DNA of 64,000 bases. Source: Acidimicrobiia bacterium. GTDB lineage: Bacteria; Actinomycetota; Acidimicrobiia; Acidimicrobiales; Poriferisodalaceae. Location: NCBI GenBank assembly GCA_022827265.1, contig JAJDTF010000158.1, positions 20,151 to 84,150 on the forward strand, written 5' to 3'. Both the position numbers and the translations under genes were made by a program. The notes under the pieces were generated by a model. It did no database searches and was not told where the DNA came from. It was given only the letters and a program-made list of their open reading frames with translations. This document shows, piece by piece, positions 25,238 to 33,706 of the stretch (within the stretch, counting starts at the first letter, position 1; the number at the start of each line of letters is the position of its first letter).

Positions 25238-27496
25238 GGTGCCGTTGACGACTGCTCGGTGGCGACGGCGCGAACGGGGCCCTGCCGTCAGCGCGGAAGG
25301 TCGGCACGCAGTCCCGATGCGATCCCATCGGCTGCGCGCCGACCGGATGCGCGCTTCGAGATGCTGTGCGTCCAGCCTGGCCTCAGTGACCGTCTGCGGC
25401 GGCGGGGGCTCGGCCGCGTACGCAGCCTCGGCAGCGGCAGCCGCCAACGAGCGCAGCTCGCCCGAATCGATGCGCAGCCTGCGATCGACGCGGTCGGCGA
25501 ATTCGGCGTGCGTCTCGACCGCGCGCCGGTCAATGCCGAGGTTGAACAGCGTCTCAGCAACGTCATCCCATGCGGCACCGATCGCGGCGCGTGCATCGTG
25601 GCGGGCGCGGCGATGGTGCAGCGCCCGACGAACTCGCACGGCCGACGGCACGATGATGAGCCAGCCGATCCCGACCGCCAGCACCGCATAGAACGGAACG
25701 ACGAGCCACTCCGACCAGCTTCCCGTCGGCGCCTGCGAGCCCTCGAAATCGAGGACGTCGACGAAGCCTTCGAGATCGCCTGAGAGGCCTTCCAGATCCT
25801 CGAGACCCAGCTCGCCGATGAACCCCGAGCCCGCTTCGCCGGCCGCCTCAGGATCGCCCGGCACTACTTGCTGGGGTGCCACCCCGGTGTAGACGACAGC
25901 TCCAGGGGCTCCCCGCCCCGGGGTCGGCTCGAAGTACACCCAGCGTCCCCCAATCCAGACCTCGGGCCACGCGTGATAGTGCTCGCCCCTGACCACGTAG
26001 ACGCCGTCGATCAGCTCGCCGGGCGTGAAGCCGACCGCGACGCGCGAGGGCAAGCCGATCGCCCGGGCCATCGCAGCATAGGTACCCGCGAATTGCTCGC
26101 AATAGCCGCGCCGCTCGGAGAACAGGAACTGTTCCATGCGCTCAGCGTCGTGGCCGCTGGGCACTCTCAACGCGTAGACGAAGTTCTCGAGGAAGAAGTT
26201 CTGCAGCGCCAGGGCCTTCGCGTATGGGCCGGAAGCATCGGCCGTGATGTCAGCCGCGAGGCCGGCCACGCGCCGATTGAAGCCGTCTGGCAAGGCCAAG
26301 TACTTCTCGGCGATGTCTGAAGGCACGTCTCCGCTGGCGGCCACGAGCCCTGCGATTGAGGGAACGTCGACGCTCGAGCTGACCGTGTAGGTCATGCCCG
26401 ACTCCAGCTCGCTGCTGTGCGCGGTGACAAGGGTGCCCGTCTCCGGGTCGTACAGCGCCTCGGGGCCGTCGTAGGCGACCGGTTCGTATGCGGCTGGCAG
26501 CCAGATGCTGTCGAGCGCTGCGATAGTGACCTGCTGGGTGAGCAACTCGTCGCTGGTTCGTCTGTCCAAGTGCCGGGACGCATCTCCGTAGAGCTGCTCG
26601 GATCCCCAGAACGTCCCGTCGAAACGGCTGAGGCCTGAAACCCTCCAGTACGCGGGCGCATCTGCCTCAACCCGGAACAACTCGGCACCCGAGGTGCCCA
26701 CCAGGCGGCCTTGGGCATTGACCAGCGGGCTGATCGTCACCCTCGACGCGGGGGCACTGCCATCGAGGTCCTTCCATGAGACGATCGCCGGAGCGTCGCT
26801 GCCCGGCAGCAAGGGCACCAGCAGCGCAGCGCCGAGCGCGGCGGGGATTCCCAAGCGCAGCGCCGTGCGCATGGGCACCGTTGCGCGCCGCCGGTCGGAT
26901 GCGCCCACCGATGTCCGGTCCCCGGTATGGAAGATGCCGTGTGCGGCCACGAACGCAGCTGCACCGACAACCATCGCAGCGGCGCTGCGGATTCGCCATG
27001 CATCGGTACCCAATGCCCCCACGAACGCGAGCACGCAGAACGCGGGAAGCAGCCCTTGCCCGACCGAGCGCGCACGCAGTGCCAGTGCGTCGGCGACAAA
27101 GGCCGCCAGCCAGATGACGGCGCCGCCGGCCAGCAGGAAGCCTGCGGTGGCCGGCGTCGGCGCTTCTACGATGCCGAAGGCGTCCCAAGCCGCGGTCACG
27201 TCGGCTGCCGCTTGCCGCAGTGTTTCGGCGGTAGGGAGCAAGCGCAGCCAGAGTGTCTCGGAGTACAGGGCCAGTCCTTCGACGATGATCAGCATCACCG
27301 CCGATGCCGTCGCCGCCGGAGCAAGGGGCCAGCGCTGACGCCGTGTGACCGCAGCCGAGGCATGGCCGCCCAACGCCATGATGAGCCACAGCGGCGCGTA
27401 ATCCCAAGCGTCGAACAGGCGGCGAGCAGTGAGAACCGAGAGCAGGGTCAGCAGCCAGAGCGAGACCTCCACCTGCCACAAGCTGCGCCCCTTCAT
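25229..27496 (-). CDS. DUF3488/transglutaminase-like membrane protein
   Basis: A 755-residue protein with about six to seven N-terminal TM helices (DUF3488, to about residue 225), an extracellular region with a transglutaminase core (Cys in RRGYCEQFAG, His in HYHAWPEV, then FEPTPG where many relatives have FDPTPG), a C-terminal TM near 640-660 and a cytosolic helical tail. It overlaps the DUF58 gene by 4 nt (ATGA). The MoxR/DUF58/transglutaminase set acts in the envelope, but its target is not established. Confidence 0.88.
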   Translation of the reverse strand: MKGRSLWQVEVSLWLLTLLSVLTARRLFDAWDYAPLWLIMALGGHASAAVTRRQRWPLAPAATASAVMLIIVEGLALYSETLWLRLLPTAETLRQAAADVTAAWDAFGIVEAPTPATAGFLLAGGAVIWLAAFVADALALRARSVGQGLLPAFCVLAFVGALGTDAWRIRSAAAMVVGAAAFVAAHGIFHTGDRTSVGASDRRRATVPMRTALRLGIPAALGAALLVPLLPGSDAPAIVSWKDLDGSAPASRVTISPLVNAQGRLVGTSGAELFRVEADAPAYWRVSGLSRFDGTFWGSEQLYGDASRHLDRRTSDELLTQQVTIAALDSIWLPAAYEPVAYDGPEALYDPETGTLVTAHSSELESGMTYTVSSSVDVPSIAGLVAASGDVPSDIAEKYLALPDGFNRRVAGLAADITADASGPYAKALALQNFFLENFVYALRVPSGHDAERMEQFLFSERRGYCEQFAGTYAAMARAIGLPSRVAVGFTPGELIDGVYVVRGEHYHAWPEVWIGGRWVYFEPTPGRGAPGAVVYTGVAPQQVVPGDPEAAGEAGSGFIGELGLEDLEGLSGDLEGFVDVLDFEGSQAPTGSWSEWLVVPFYAVLAVGIGWLIIVPSAVRVRRALHHRRARHDARAAIGAAWDDVAETLFNLGIDRRAVETHAEFADRVDRRLRIDSGELRSLAAAAAEAAYAAEPPPPQTVTEARLDAQHLEARIRSARSRWDRIGTACRPSALTAGPRSRRRHRAVVNGTRG

Positions 27497-28686
27497 GTGC
27501 GCATCGCGTTCGCTTCGGACGATGTCTGCGCTGCAGCCCACCTGGGTCCGAGGTCGGCAAGCGTGCTGATGTCGACAACTCCCGGGCCGCCCGCCGGCAG
27601 AGCATCGCCAGATCTGCACACGCGGATGACGGTCATCGACGACGTGCGCGACCCCGCTGCTGCGATTGCTTCGGCATCTCGCGCCGCATCGAATGCGGTG
27701 CCTCCGAGCACCACAACCACTGCGCCTACGGCCGTCGCCGCGGCTGCCGCGAGTGTGCTGCGCAGGGATCCCTGCACCGAGGTCGAGACGTCGGCGAGGT
27801 GATCGAACAGATGCGCCAAGCCTTCCCCTGAGGTCACGAAGCCGGTGTCTGCACCGGCCACCGTCAGCAGTCGCAGCGGGTCACGCCGGGTCGCGCTGGC
27901 GAGCACGACGCTCGCTGCCGCAGATACAGCAAGCTCGAAGCGCTCATTGATGAGCGGGCCGGCATCGAAAGCGGTGCTGCGAGTGTCGAGCACCACCGTG
28001 ACCCTGCTCCGGCGGGGCACTTCGTCTTCTCGCACCATGGGACGGCCGAGACGCGCCGTCGAGGCCCAATGGATACGACGGACATCGTCGCCGGCGGTGT
28101 AATCGCGCAGCGCATAAAAATCTTCGCCGATGCGTTGCAGGGTGTGAACGTCAGCTGCGAGGCCCAACGGCTCAGGCCCGCGAGCCAGGCGAGGCGGCAC
28201 CAGTGTCTGCGTTGCCGGATAGACGACCAGCATCGTCCGCGGGCCGTTGCCGATGGATGTGCGGGCCAGGCCGAGCGGATCGACGACGTCGACCTCCGTT
28301 GGCCCGATTTCCAAGCGGCCGCGGCGCTGGGTCGGCAGCAGGTATGACGTGCTCAGACGCTCGGCGGCGAGCAGTGGGCCGACCCCCAAGCGCGCGCCGA
28401 GGGTGCCGGTCACCGGATCGGTGAGCTGGAGCAGCGGGGCATGGCCGCCCAGGTTGGTGAGGACGAGTTGCACTCGTGCCTTGCCTCCGGCATGGACGCG
28501 CGCAGGCTGGACCGAACGCTGGATCCTGAGACGGATCCGGCGCGTCCTGGCCCACACCACCGACCCCGAGATCAGTGCGATCCCCGCCAATGCGAGCACC
28601 AAGAGCTCGCCCATGCCGAACAGCCGACCGGCTCCGGCGGCGACCGCCGAGCCGATCCCGACGGACCAGCCCCGCCGCGTCAGCAC
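27493..28686 (-). CDS. DUF58 protein
   Basis: A 397-residue protein starting at GTG 28686 (VLTRRGW), which has GAGGGG about 9 nt upstream. Two N-terminal membrane helices precede a vWA-like DUF58 domain with the signature DFYALRDYTAGDD and RRIHWASTARLG. It is the usual partner of MoxR ATPases. An in-frame ATG at 28788 lies inside a dispersed repeat and I reject it. Confidence 0.87.
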   Translation of the reverse strand: MLTRRGWSVGIGSAVAAGAGRLFGMGELLVLALAGIALISGSVVWARTRRIRLRIQRSVQPARVHAGGKARVQLVLTNLGGHAPLLQLTDPVTGTLGARLGVGPLLAAERLSTSYLLPTQRRGRLEIGPTEVDVVDPLGLARTSIGNGPRTMLVVYPATQTLVPPRLARGPEPLGLAADVHTLQRIGEDFYALRDYTAGDDVRRIHWASTARLGRPMVREDEVPRRSRVTVVLDTRSTAFDAGPLINERFELAVSAAASVVLASATRRDPLRLLTVAGADTGFVTSGEGLAHLFDHLADVSTSVQGSLRSTLAAAAATAVGAVVVVLGGTAFDAARDAEAIAAAGSRTSSMTVIRVCRSGDALPAGGPGVVDISTLADLGPRWAAAQTSSEANAMRT

Positions 28687-28729
28687 ACCGCTCAGCCCCT
28701 CGAAGCGGTGGCGGGCCGCAACTCGTCTC

Positions 28730-28814
28730 GTTGCGTCACCGGTTGCTTCCCGCTCTTGTTCGCTGCGCTCACGGGCCGCTCGGGCCACGGCTTCGCCATT
28801 CGGCTCAGCCTCTT
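28730..28814 (-). repeat. Dispersed repeat, short type
   Basis: Near-consensus copy: TAAGAGGCTGAGCCGAATGG through GCGGGAAGCAA and an extended GGTGACGCAAC end shared with the copy at 29904. The moxR stop TAA abuts its first base. It occupies the moxR-DUF58 spacer. Confidence 0.92.
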
Positions 28815-29850
28815 AGCCGGCGGCGGTGGGGACAGCTACAGCGTCGAAGACCTCGCGCAAGGCTGTCTGGGCGGTCAAGCCCTGCAGCTGCGCATCGGCG
28901 CTCAAGCGGATCCGGTGACCGAGCACCGGTTCAGCCACGGCCTTCACATCGTCGGGCACGACGTAATTCCGACCGGCGGCGAGTGCGCGCGCTTGTGCCA
29001 CTCGCTGCAGGTCGAGCGTGGCTCGCGGGCTGATGCCCAAGGTGATCGTGCCGCGCTGTCGAGAGGCATCGGCGACGGCGACGATGTAGCGGCGCAGCAC
29101 CGGCGCAACGTGGACTTCGGTGACGGTACGGGTCATCGCCAACACCTCGCCGGCAGTGGCAACGGGCTCAAGGGTGATCTCCGTGGCGCCGTCGTGGAGA
29201 TCGAGCACCTCAACGGCCGAATCCGCATCCGGGTAGCCGATGCTCACGCGCATCAGGAACCGGTCGAGCTGAGACTCGGGCAACGGGTAGGTGCCCTCGT
29301 GCTCGATCGGATTCTGTGTGGCGATCACCATGAACGGCTGACCGAGCGGCCGTGTTGTGCGGTCGGTCGTGACCTGGCGTTCCTGCATTGCCTCGAGCAG
29401 TGCCGCCTGCGTCTTCGGCGAAGCCCGGTTGATCTCGTCGACGAGCACGATGCTGGAGAAGAGCGCGCCGGGACGGAACTCGAATGTGCGCTCGCGCTCG
29501 TCCCAGACATTGACGCCGATGACGTCCGATGGCAGCACGTCCGGGGTGAATTGGATCCGGCCGAACGGTGCGTCAACCGAGGCTGCGAGCGATTTGGCGA
29601 GGCTGGTCTTGCCAACCCCCGGCACGTCTTCGATCAGCAGGTGTCCGTCGCACAGCAAGCACAGCAGCGAGAGCCCGACCGCGTCGGGCTTGCCTCGAAT
29701 GACCCGCTCCACGTTCGCAGTGATGCGCTCGAAGGTCTGCCGGAATGTCTCGGCATCGGCCACGTGCGTTTGCGGGGGAGTGTGATTGCGCACGGCGTCT
29801 GGCTTTCGGGGCTGGAAGATTCCGTGTAGCCGGCATCTCGGCCGGGACAT
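28813..29850 (-). CDS. moxR: MoxR-type AAA+ ATPase
   Basis: A MoxR ATPase of up to 345 residues. Walker A is GVGKTSLAKS, Walker B is SSIVLVDEINRA, sensor 1 is IATQNP and the arginine-finger region is SQLDRFLMR. It heads the moxR-DUF58-transglutaminase unit and would act as the chaperone ATPase for the DUF58 protein. The start is uncertain: ATG 29850 gives a Pro/Arg-rich extension, while GTG 29793 gives 326 residues, closer to the family. Confidence 0.88.
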   Translation of the reverse strand: MSRPRCRLHGIFQPRKPDAVRNHTPPQTHVADAETFRQTFERITANVERVIRGKPDAVGLSLLCLLCDGHLLIEDVPGVGKTSLAKSLAASVDAPFGRIQFTPDVLPSDVIGVNVWDERERTFEFRPGALFSSIVLVDEINRASPKTQAALLEAMQERQVTTDRTTRPLGQPFMVIATQNPIEHEGTYPLPESQLDRFLMRVSIGYPDADSAVEVLDLHDGATEITLEPVATAGEVLAMTRTVTEVHVAPVLRRYIVAVADASRQRGTITLGISPRATLDLQRVAQARALAAGRNYVVPDDVKAVAEPVLGHRIRLSADAQLQGLTAQTALREVFDAVAVPTAAG

Positions 29851-29903
29851 CGGAGAACGCTGTGAGGCTACTCAGCATCACTTCACCGTCACCGTCGCCT
29901 CCC

Positions 29904-29989
29904 GTTGCGTCACCGATTGCTTCCCGCTCTTGTTCGCTGCGCTCACGGGCCGCTCGGGCCACGGCTTCGCCATTCGGCTCAGCCTCTAG
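29904..29989 (-). repeat. Dispersed repeat, short type
   Basis: Near-identical to the copy at 28730, including the outer GTGACGCAAC end, and starting CTAGAGGCTGAGCC. It lies between divergent moxR and the small plus-strand gene at 29999, 1.1 kb from its sibling. Confidence 0.93.
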
Positions 29990-29998
29990 GGTGGCCCG

Positions 29999-30328
29999 GT
30001 GCGCCGAACACGGACTCCACGCGGCCCCGGCATCGGGCCAGCTCTGGCGGCCGTGGCGATGCGCCCGCGGCTGTGGCTCACTGCTGGGCGGGCCATGAGG
30101 CGGCTGATCCCGTCGCGCTGGTGGACACGCCCGCCGTTCCTGCCAGTGCCTCACCGCGACTATGTGCGATTCCGGCTGTTGACCGCCGTCGGCTCTGACG
30201 GCAGTGCGGCCGCCGGACCTGCTGATCTGATCCAGTGGCTGGAATGGTGCCGATGTTGGCCTGCCGCCACTGCGGTGCACCCGTCGCATGACGCCCGTGA
30301 TCCTGAGCCGGCGCTCCTGAGGCCGTGA
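29999..30328 (+). CDS. Small conserved actinobacterial protein
   Basis: A 109-residue basic protein: hydrophobic/Arg-rich first half (AMRPRLWLTAGRAMRR), then PSRWWTRPPFLPVPHRDYVRFRLLTAVG and a WLEWCR motif. I know this pattern (Trp/Arg pair, PFLPLPD, YLRFRL, WCR) from small uncharacterised actinobacterial proteins often next to an HNH gene. GTG start; stop lies 1 nt before the HNH start. Function unknown. Confidence 0.68.
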   Translation: MRRTRTPRGPGIGPALAAVAMRPRLWLTAGRAMRRLIPSRWWTRPPFLPVPHRDYVRFRLLTAVGSDGSAAAGPADLIQWLEWCRCWPAATAVHPSHDARDPEPALLRP

Positions 30329-30329
30329 C

Positions 30330-30965
30330 ATGACTTCCGTTCGAACGGTCGCGTACGCGCCTCAGCCAGTTGCCGATGTCCTCAGCGGGAATGGTGCGAC
30401 CAACGGCCATGCGGTCATTCGTGATGGGAAGATCTCGCGGCCCCGCACCGTGCTGTCGGAACGGACACTGGTGCTCAATGTCACCTACCAGCCACTGTCG
30501 ATCACGACCGTGCGGCGCGCCCTGCTGCTGGTGCTGGCGGGCAAGGCCGATGTCATTCACACCAGGCCCGGCAGCATTCGCTCGCCTCGCCTGACGATGT
30601 CTGTGCCCTCAGTCGTGCGGCTGACGTATCACGCACGGGCGCCCTACCGGAGGCGTGCCCCGCTCCACCGGCGGGCCGTGTTCGCGCGCGATGCCTACCG
30701 CTGCCAGTACTGCGGGAACCGGGCCGAGTGCATCGACCATGTCCATCCGCGCAGCCGCGGTGGGGAACACACATGGGAGAACGTGGTGGCCTGCTGCCGC
30801 GCTTGCAACGTGGGCAAGGGAGACTCGTTGCTGTCAGAGGGTCGGTACCGGTTGCGCCAGACTCCCTACGCCCCCGAGCCTCTCGCCGTAGTGGCGGCGA
30901 TGCGCAGCGACACTCCCACTGAGTGGACCGACTACCTCGGCGACCTGCGGCCTCAGCTCGTCTGA
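30330..30965 (+). CDS. HNH endonuclease-family protein
   Basis: A 211-residue protein with an HNH domain in its C-terminal half: CQYC and CRAC zinc-binding pairs bracket CIDHVHPRSRGGEHTWEN, the catalytic core. The N-terminal part (LVLNVTYQPLSITTVRRALL) is the typical leader of a housekeeping HNH family found beside mraZ in many actinobacteria. Not associated with any mobile element here. Target unknown. Confidence 0.85.
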   Translation: MTSVRTVAYAPQPVADVLSGNGATNGHAVIRDGKISRPRTVLSERTLVLNVTYQPLSITTVRRALLLVLAGKADVIHTRPGSIRSPRLTMSVPSVVRLTYHARAPYRRRAPLHRRAVFARDAYRCQYCGNRAECIDHVHPRSRGGEHTWENVVACCRACNVGKGDSLLSEGRYRLRQTPYAPEPLAVVAAMRSDTPTEWTDYLGDLRPQLV

Positions 30966-31007
30966 ACCGCGCCGTGCGAACGCGCGGCTGTCTGCCATCG
31001 TGTTCCT

Positions 31008-31664
31008 GTGGCCGCGTGGGTACGCGACGAATGGCGCGCAAGCGCCGAATTGCTGCATGCACGTCCGATGCCATGCGACGGCCGGCGTCGCGTCTCGTGG
31101 TTGCGCCCCGCCGCACCTGCACTGATCCTGGGTTCTGCTAGTCCTGACCCCTTCGGCGGGAGGCGGACAGATCTCGTCCGGCGGCGCAGCGGTGGGGGCT
31201 TGGTGTGGCTGGATCCTGAGACAAGCGCGTGGGTGGATGTGTTCGTGCCCGCTGATGATCCGCTCTGGCATGCAGACGTCAGCAAGGCCTTTCATTGGCT
31301 GGGTCGCACGCTGGCCACGGCGTTCGCCGATGTCGGTGTGCCCGCCAGCGTGCATCGCGGCGCATACGAAGCTGGACCGTCCGATGGTCTGGTGTGCTTC
31401 GCGTCGCTCGGCCCAGGCGAGGTGATGGTGAACGGCCGGAAACTCATCGGCATATCCCAGCGCCGCACACGTGAAGGCAGCCGTTTCCAGTGCATTGCCT
31501 ACAACCGCTTTGAGCTCGGCCCCCTCGCGACTGTCCTGGATCCCGCCACCGCCACCCGCGTCCGCAACCAGGCAGTCGGCTGGGCCGACCTCGGCATCAC
31601 AGCCTCGCCCACCCACATCGCCAAGCTCATGGTGCGCTTCATCACCGCCCACGACGCTGACTAG
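31008..31664 (+). CDS. Lipoate/biotin ligase-fold protein
   Basis: A 218-residue BPL/LPL-fold protein. RRRSGGGLVWLDPETSAWVDV is the lipoate-binding GG motif region, and GRKLIGISQRR carries the Lys expected at the active site. It may attach lipoate or a related acid, or be a non-ligase paralogue. No lipoyl-domain enzymes are adjacent. GTG start at 31008; it ends 159 bp before mraZ. Confidence 0.7.
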   Translation: MAAWVRDEWRASAELLHARPMPCDGRRRVSWLRPAAPALILGSASPDPFGGRRTDLVRRRSGGGLVWLDPETSAWVDVFVPADDPLWHADVSKAFHWLGRTLATAFADVGVPASVHRGAYEAGPSDGLVCFASLGPGEVMVNGRKLIGISQRRTREGSRFQCIAYNRFELGPLATVLDPATATRVRNQAVGWADLGITASPTHIAKLMVRFITAHDAD

Positions 31665-31717
31665 CGCCGGCCAGGAGTCGCGCGGGACAGAGCCAGCGGC
31701 GGCGGGCACATCTGGGG

Positions 31718-31764
31718 GTGGACAGAGTGGGTATCTGACCCATAAAGTGGTGCGAAGTGGTTTG
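31718..31764 (+). promoter_or_regulatory. mra promoter with MraZ-type operator repeats
   Basis: TGG-headed boxes start at 31719 (TGGAC), 31728 (TGGGT), 31748 (TGGTG) and 31758 (TGGTT), spaced 9, 20 and 10 bp. E. coli MraZ binds TGGGN repeats at 10-bp spacing upstream of its own gene. TGGACA at 31719 and TAAAGT at 31743 also form a -35/-10 pair with 18 bp between, so box 1 would overlap the -35. Autorepression of the dcw operon is the natural inference. Confidence 0.5.
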
Positions 31765-31823
31765 TAAGGGCAGAGATGCCCATGCAAATCAGGTTCCTAT
31801 TCGGACCTTGCGGAGGCCCTGCG

Positions 31824-32270
31824 GTGGAGAGTCTGTTCGTCGGTCAGCACGAGCACTCGCTCGACGCGAAGGGCCGCATCGTGCTGCCGGCGAGCTTTCG
31901 CAGCGCTTTCGAACCATCCGGCTTCCTGATCAAGCACAGCGAGGGTTGCCTCGCGCTCATGACGCCGGATCGGTTTGGCGAGATCGCAGGCCGGATGTCC
32001 GAGCGCTCCCAGTCCGGCGGGCCGCACGGGCGCGCAGCCAAGCGCTCATTCGGAGCGGGAGCAGCTCGGGTCCTGCCGGACAAGCAGGGCCGGATAGCGG
32101 TTCCTGAGGAACTGCGCCGCTTCGCCGGCCTGCAGCGCGAGTGCGTCGTGATCGGCGCCATCGACGAAGTCGAGATTTGGGACGCAGGGCGCTGGCACGA
32201 GATGAACGCCCAAGGCGAGTCGCTCCTGGCGGCACCCGAGAGCGTCACCGAGACAGCGGAGCAGGCGTGA
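31824..32270 (+). CDS. mraZ: Transcriptional regulator MraZ
   Basis: First gene of the dcw cluster, a DNA-binding ring protein that represses its own operon. The 148-residue protein has two MraZ half-domains with the signatures HSLDAKGRIVLPASFR and VLPDKQGRIAVPEELR (D-x-K/Q-G-R). GTG 31824 is chosen because CGGAGG lies 7 nt upstream and the N-terminus then fits the family. Its stop overlaps rsmH (GTGA). A 12-residue Gly/Ser/His-rich linker separates the two halves. Confidence 0.92.
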   Translation: MESLFVGQHEHSLDAKGRIVLPASFRSAFEPSGFLIKHSEGCLALMTPDRFGEIAGRMSERSQSGGPHGRAAKRSFGAGAARVLPDKQGRIAVPEELRRFAGLQRECVVIGAIDEVEIWDAGRWHEMNAQGESLLAAPESVTETAEQA

Positions 32271-33223
32271 GCGTGTCCACCGCTGCTCGTTCCTTTCACG
32301 AACCCGTCATGGTCGACGAGATCGCCGGAGTCTTCGCACCCGTCGCCGGCGGGCTGTTCGTCGACGCAACTCTGGGGGGAGGCGGTCACGCCGAGATGCT
32401 CTTGCGGCAGCATCCGGAACGGCAGCTGCTCGGCATCGATCGCGATCCCGAGGCAATCGCAGCAGCACGGGAACGGCTTGTGGCCTTCGGGGACCGAGTC
32501 ACGCTGCGCTGCGAGCGGTTTGACCGCCTCGGTGAGCTGATCGATGCGGCTGCTGGAGGCCCGCTCACTGGTGTTCTGTTCGACTTCGGCGTCAGCAGTC
32601 ATCAACTGGATTCGGGTGAACGCGGTTTCTCCCACCGTCATGACGCCCCGCTGGACATGCGCATGGACTCCCGCTCGGAACTCGATGCCGCATGCGTCGT
32701 CAATACCTATGAGCTGGCCGAGCTGCGAGATCTGTTGAGGCGCCACGCAGACGAGCCTCATGCCCAGCGCATCGCCGCAGCGTTGGTGACCGCCAGACCG
32801 GTGCGCACCACCGGCCAACTCGCCGACATCGTCAAGGCTGCTGTGCCGGCCGCAGCGCGGCGCGGCCGCCGCCATCCGGCGATGCGAACGTTCGCGGCAA
32901 TCCGCATCGAAGTGAATGACGAACTGAACCTCATCGAACCCGCAATGCGAGCGGCGCTCGCGCGCCTGCAACCACGTGGGCGCCTCGCAACGCTCGCCTA
33001 TCACTCAGGAGAAGACAGCATCGTGAAGATCATTCTGCGAGAAGCAGCCGACGGGGTGTGCGAATGCCCATCGACGTTGCCATGCATCTGCGGAGCGGCA
33101 CCCACCGTTCGCCTGCTGCGTCGCAAGGTCACACGGCCCAGCGCTGCTGAGGTCGAACGGAACCCGCGCGCCGCCAGTGCAGTGATGCGCGCTGCGGAAC
33201 GCCTCGAGCCTGCACGCCGCTGA
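32267..33223 (+). CDS. rsmH: 16S rRNA m4C1402 methyltransferase RsmH
   Basis: N4-methylates C1402 of 16S rRNA. The 318-residue protein has the SAM motif DATLGGGGHAEMLL at about 32-45, the acceptor region FDFGVSSHQLD, GFSHRHDAPLDMRMD and the C-terminal ATLAYHSGEDSIVK. GTG start overlapping mraZ by 4 nt. Normal family length and dcw position. Confidence 0.94.
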   Translation: MSVSTAARSFHEPVMVDEIAGVFAPVAGGLFVDATLGGGGHAEMLLRQHPERQLLGIDRDPEAIAAARERLVAFGDRVTLRCERFDRLGELIDAAAGGPLTGVLFDFGVSSHQLDSGERGFSHRHDAPLDMRMDSRSELDAACVVNTYELAELRDLLRRHADEPHAQRIAAALVTARPVRTTGQLADIVKAAVPAAARRGRRHPAMRTFAAIRIEVNDELNLIEPAMRAALARLQPRGRLATLAYHSGEDSIVKIILREAADGVCECPSTLPCICGAAPTVRLLRRKVTRPSAAEVERNPRAASAVMRAAERLEPARR

Positions 33224-33256
33224 TCCCAGCGACCGCAGAGAACAAGACGTCGCCCG

Positions 33257-33706
33257 ATGGCCCTCGCCGCTGCCCACTTCGCTGTCGCGGACACGCCGCC
33301 GCTGGTGTCGGCGCGGCGCGCGGTAGGGCTGCGTCTCGTCGGCGTTACTGCGCTGCTGGCTGCTGCTGCGATCACCGTGCTCGCTGGGCTTGCGGTATTC
33401 CATTCCATGCTGGCCGCGGGCCAGTACCGGCTGTCAGAGCTGGAAGCGGAGATTGCTGCGGAACGAGAGCGTTTGATCGACCTTCGCTACGAACTCCAGA
33501 CGCTCCATGGCCCTGCTGAGATCGAGCTGATGGGGGTGGGGGCGCTCGGCCTGGTGAGCGCGACGGATCCGATCGATGTACGGATCGAGCCGCGGCATAT
33601 TGCCGCCGTCGACCCGCCGCAGCGAAGCATCCATGAAGGCGGAGACTGGCTCTCGATCAAGACGCTGCTGACCGACGCGTCCACAGCGCATGACCGACGT
33701 TCTTGA
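33257..33706 (+). CDS. ftsL: FtsL-like division protein
   Basis: A 149-residue bitopic membrane protein: cytoplasmic N-terminus, one TM helix near 26-50, then a coiled coil (RLSELEAEIAAERERLIDLRYELQTL) and a short extracellular tail. Position between rsmH and ftsI plus this topology identify FtsL, which links FtsQ and FtsB/DivIC to FtsWI. Sequence identity in this family is poor, so the call rests on context. It overlaps ftsI by 17 nt. Confidence 0.8.
   Translation: MALAAAHFAVADTPPLVSARRAVGLRLVGVTALLAAAAITVLAGLAVFHSMLAAGQYRLSELEAEIAAERERLIDLRYELQTLHGPAEIELMGVGALGLVSATDPIDVRIEPRHIAAVDPPQRSIHEGGDWLSIKTLLTDASTAHDRRS

Noticed and set aside
29794..29850. N-terminal extension of MoxR
   Set aside because: Residues 1-19 are Pro/Arg-rich and unlike the family; I keep the longer coordinates but consider GTG 29793 equally likely.
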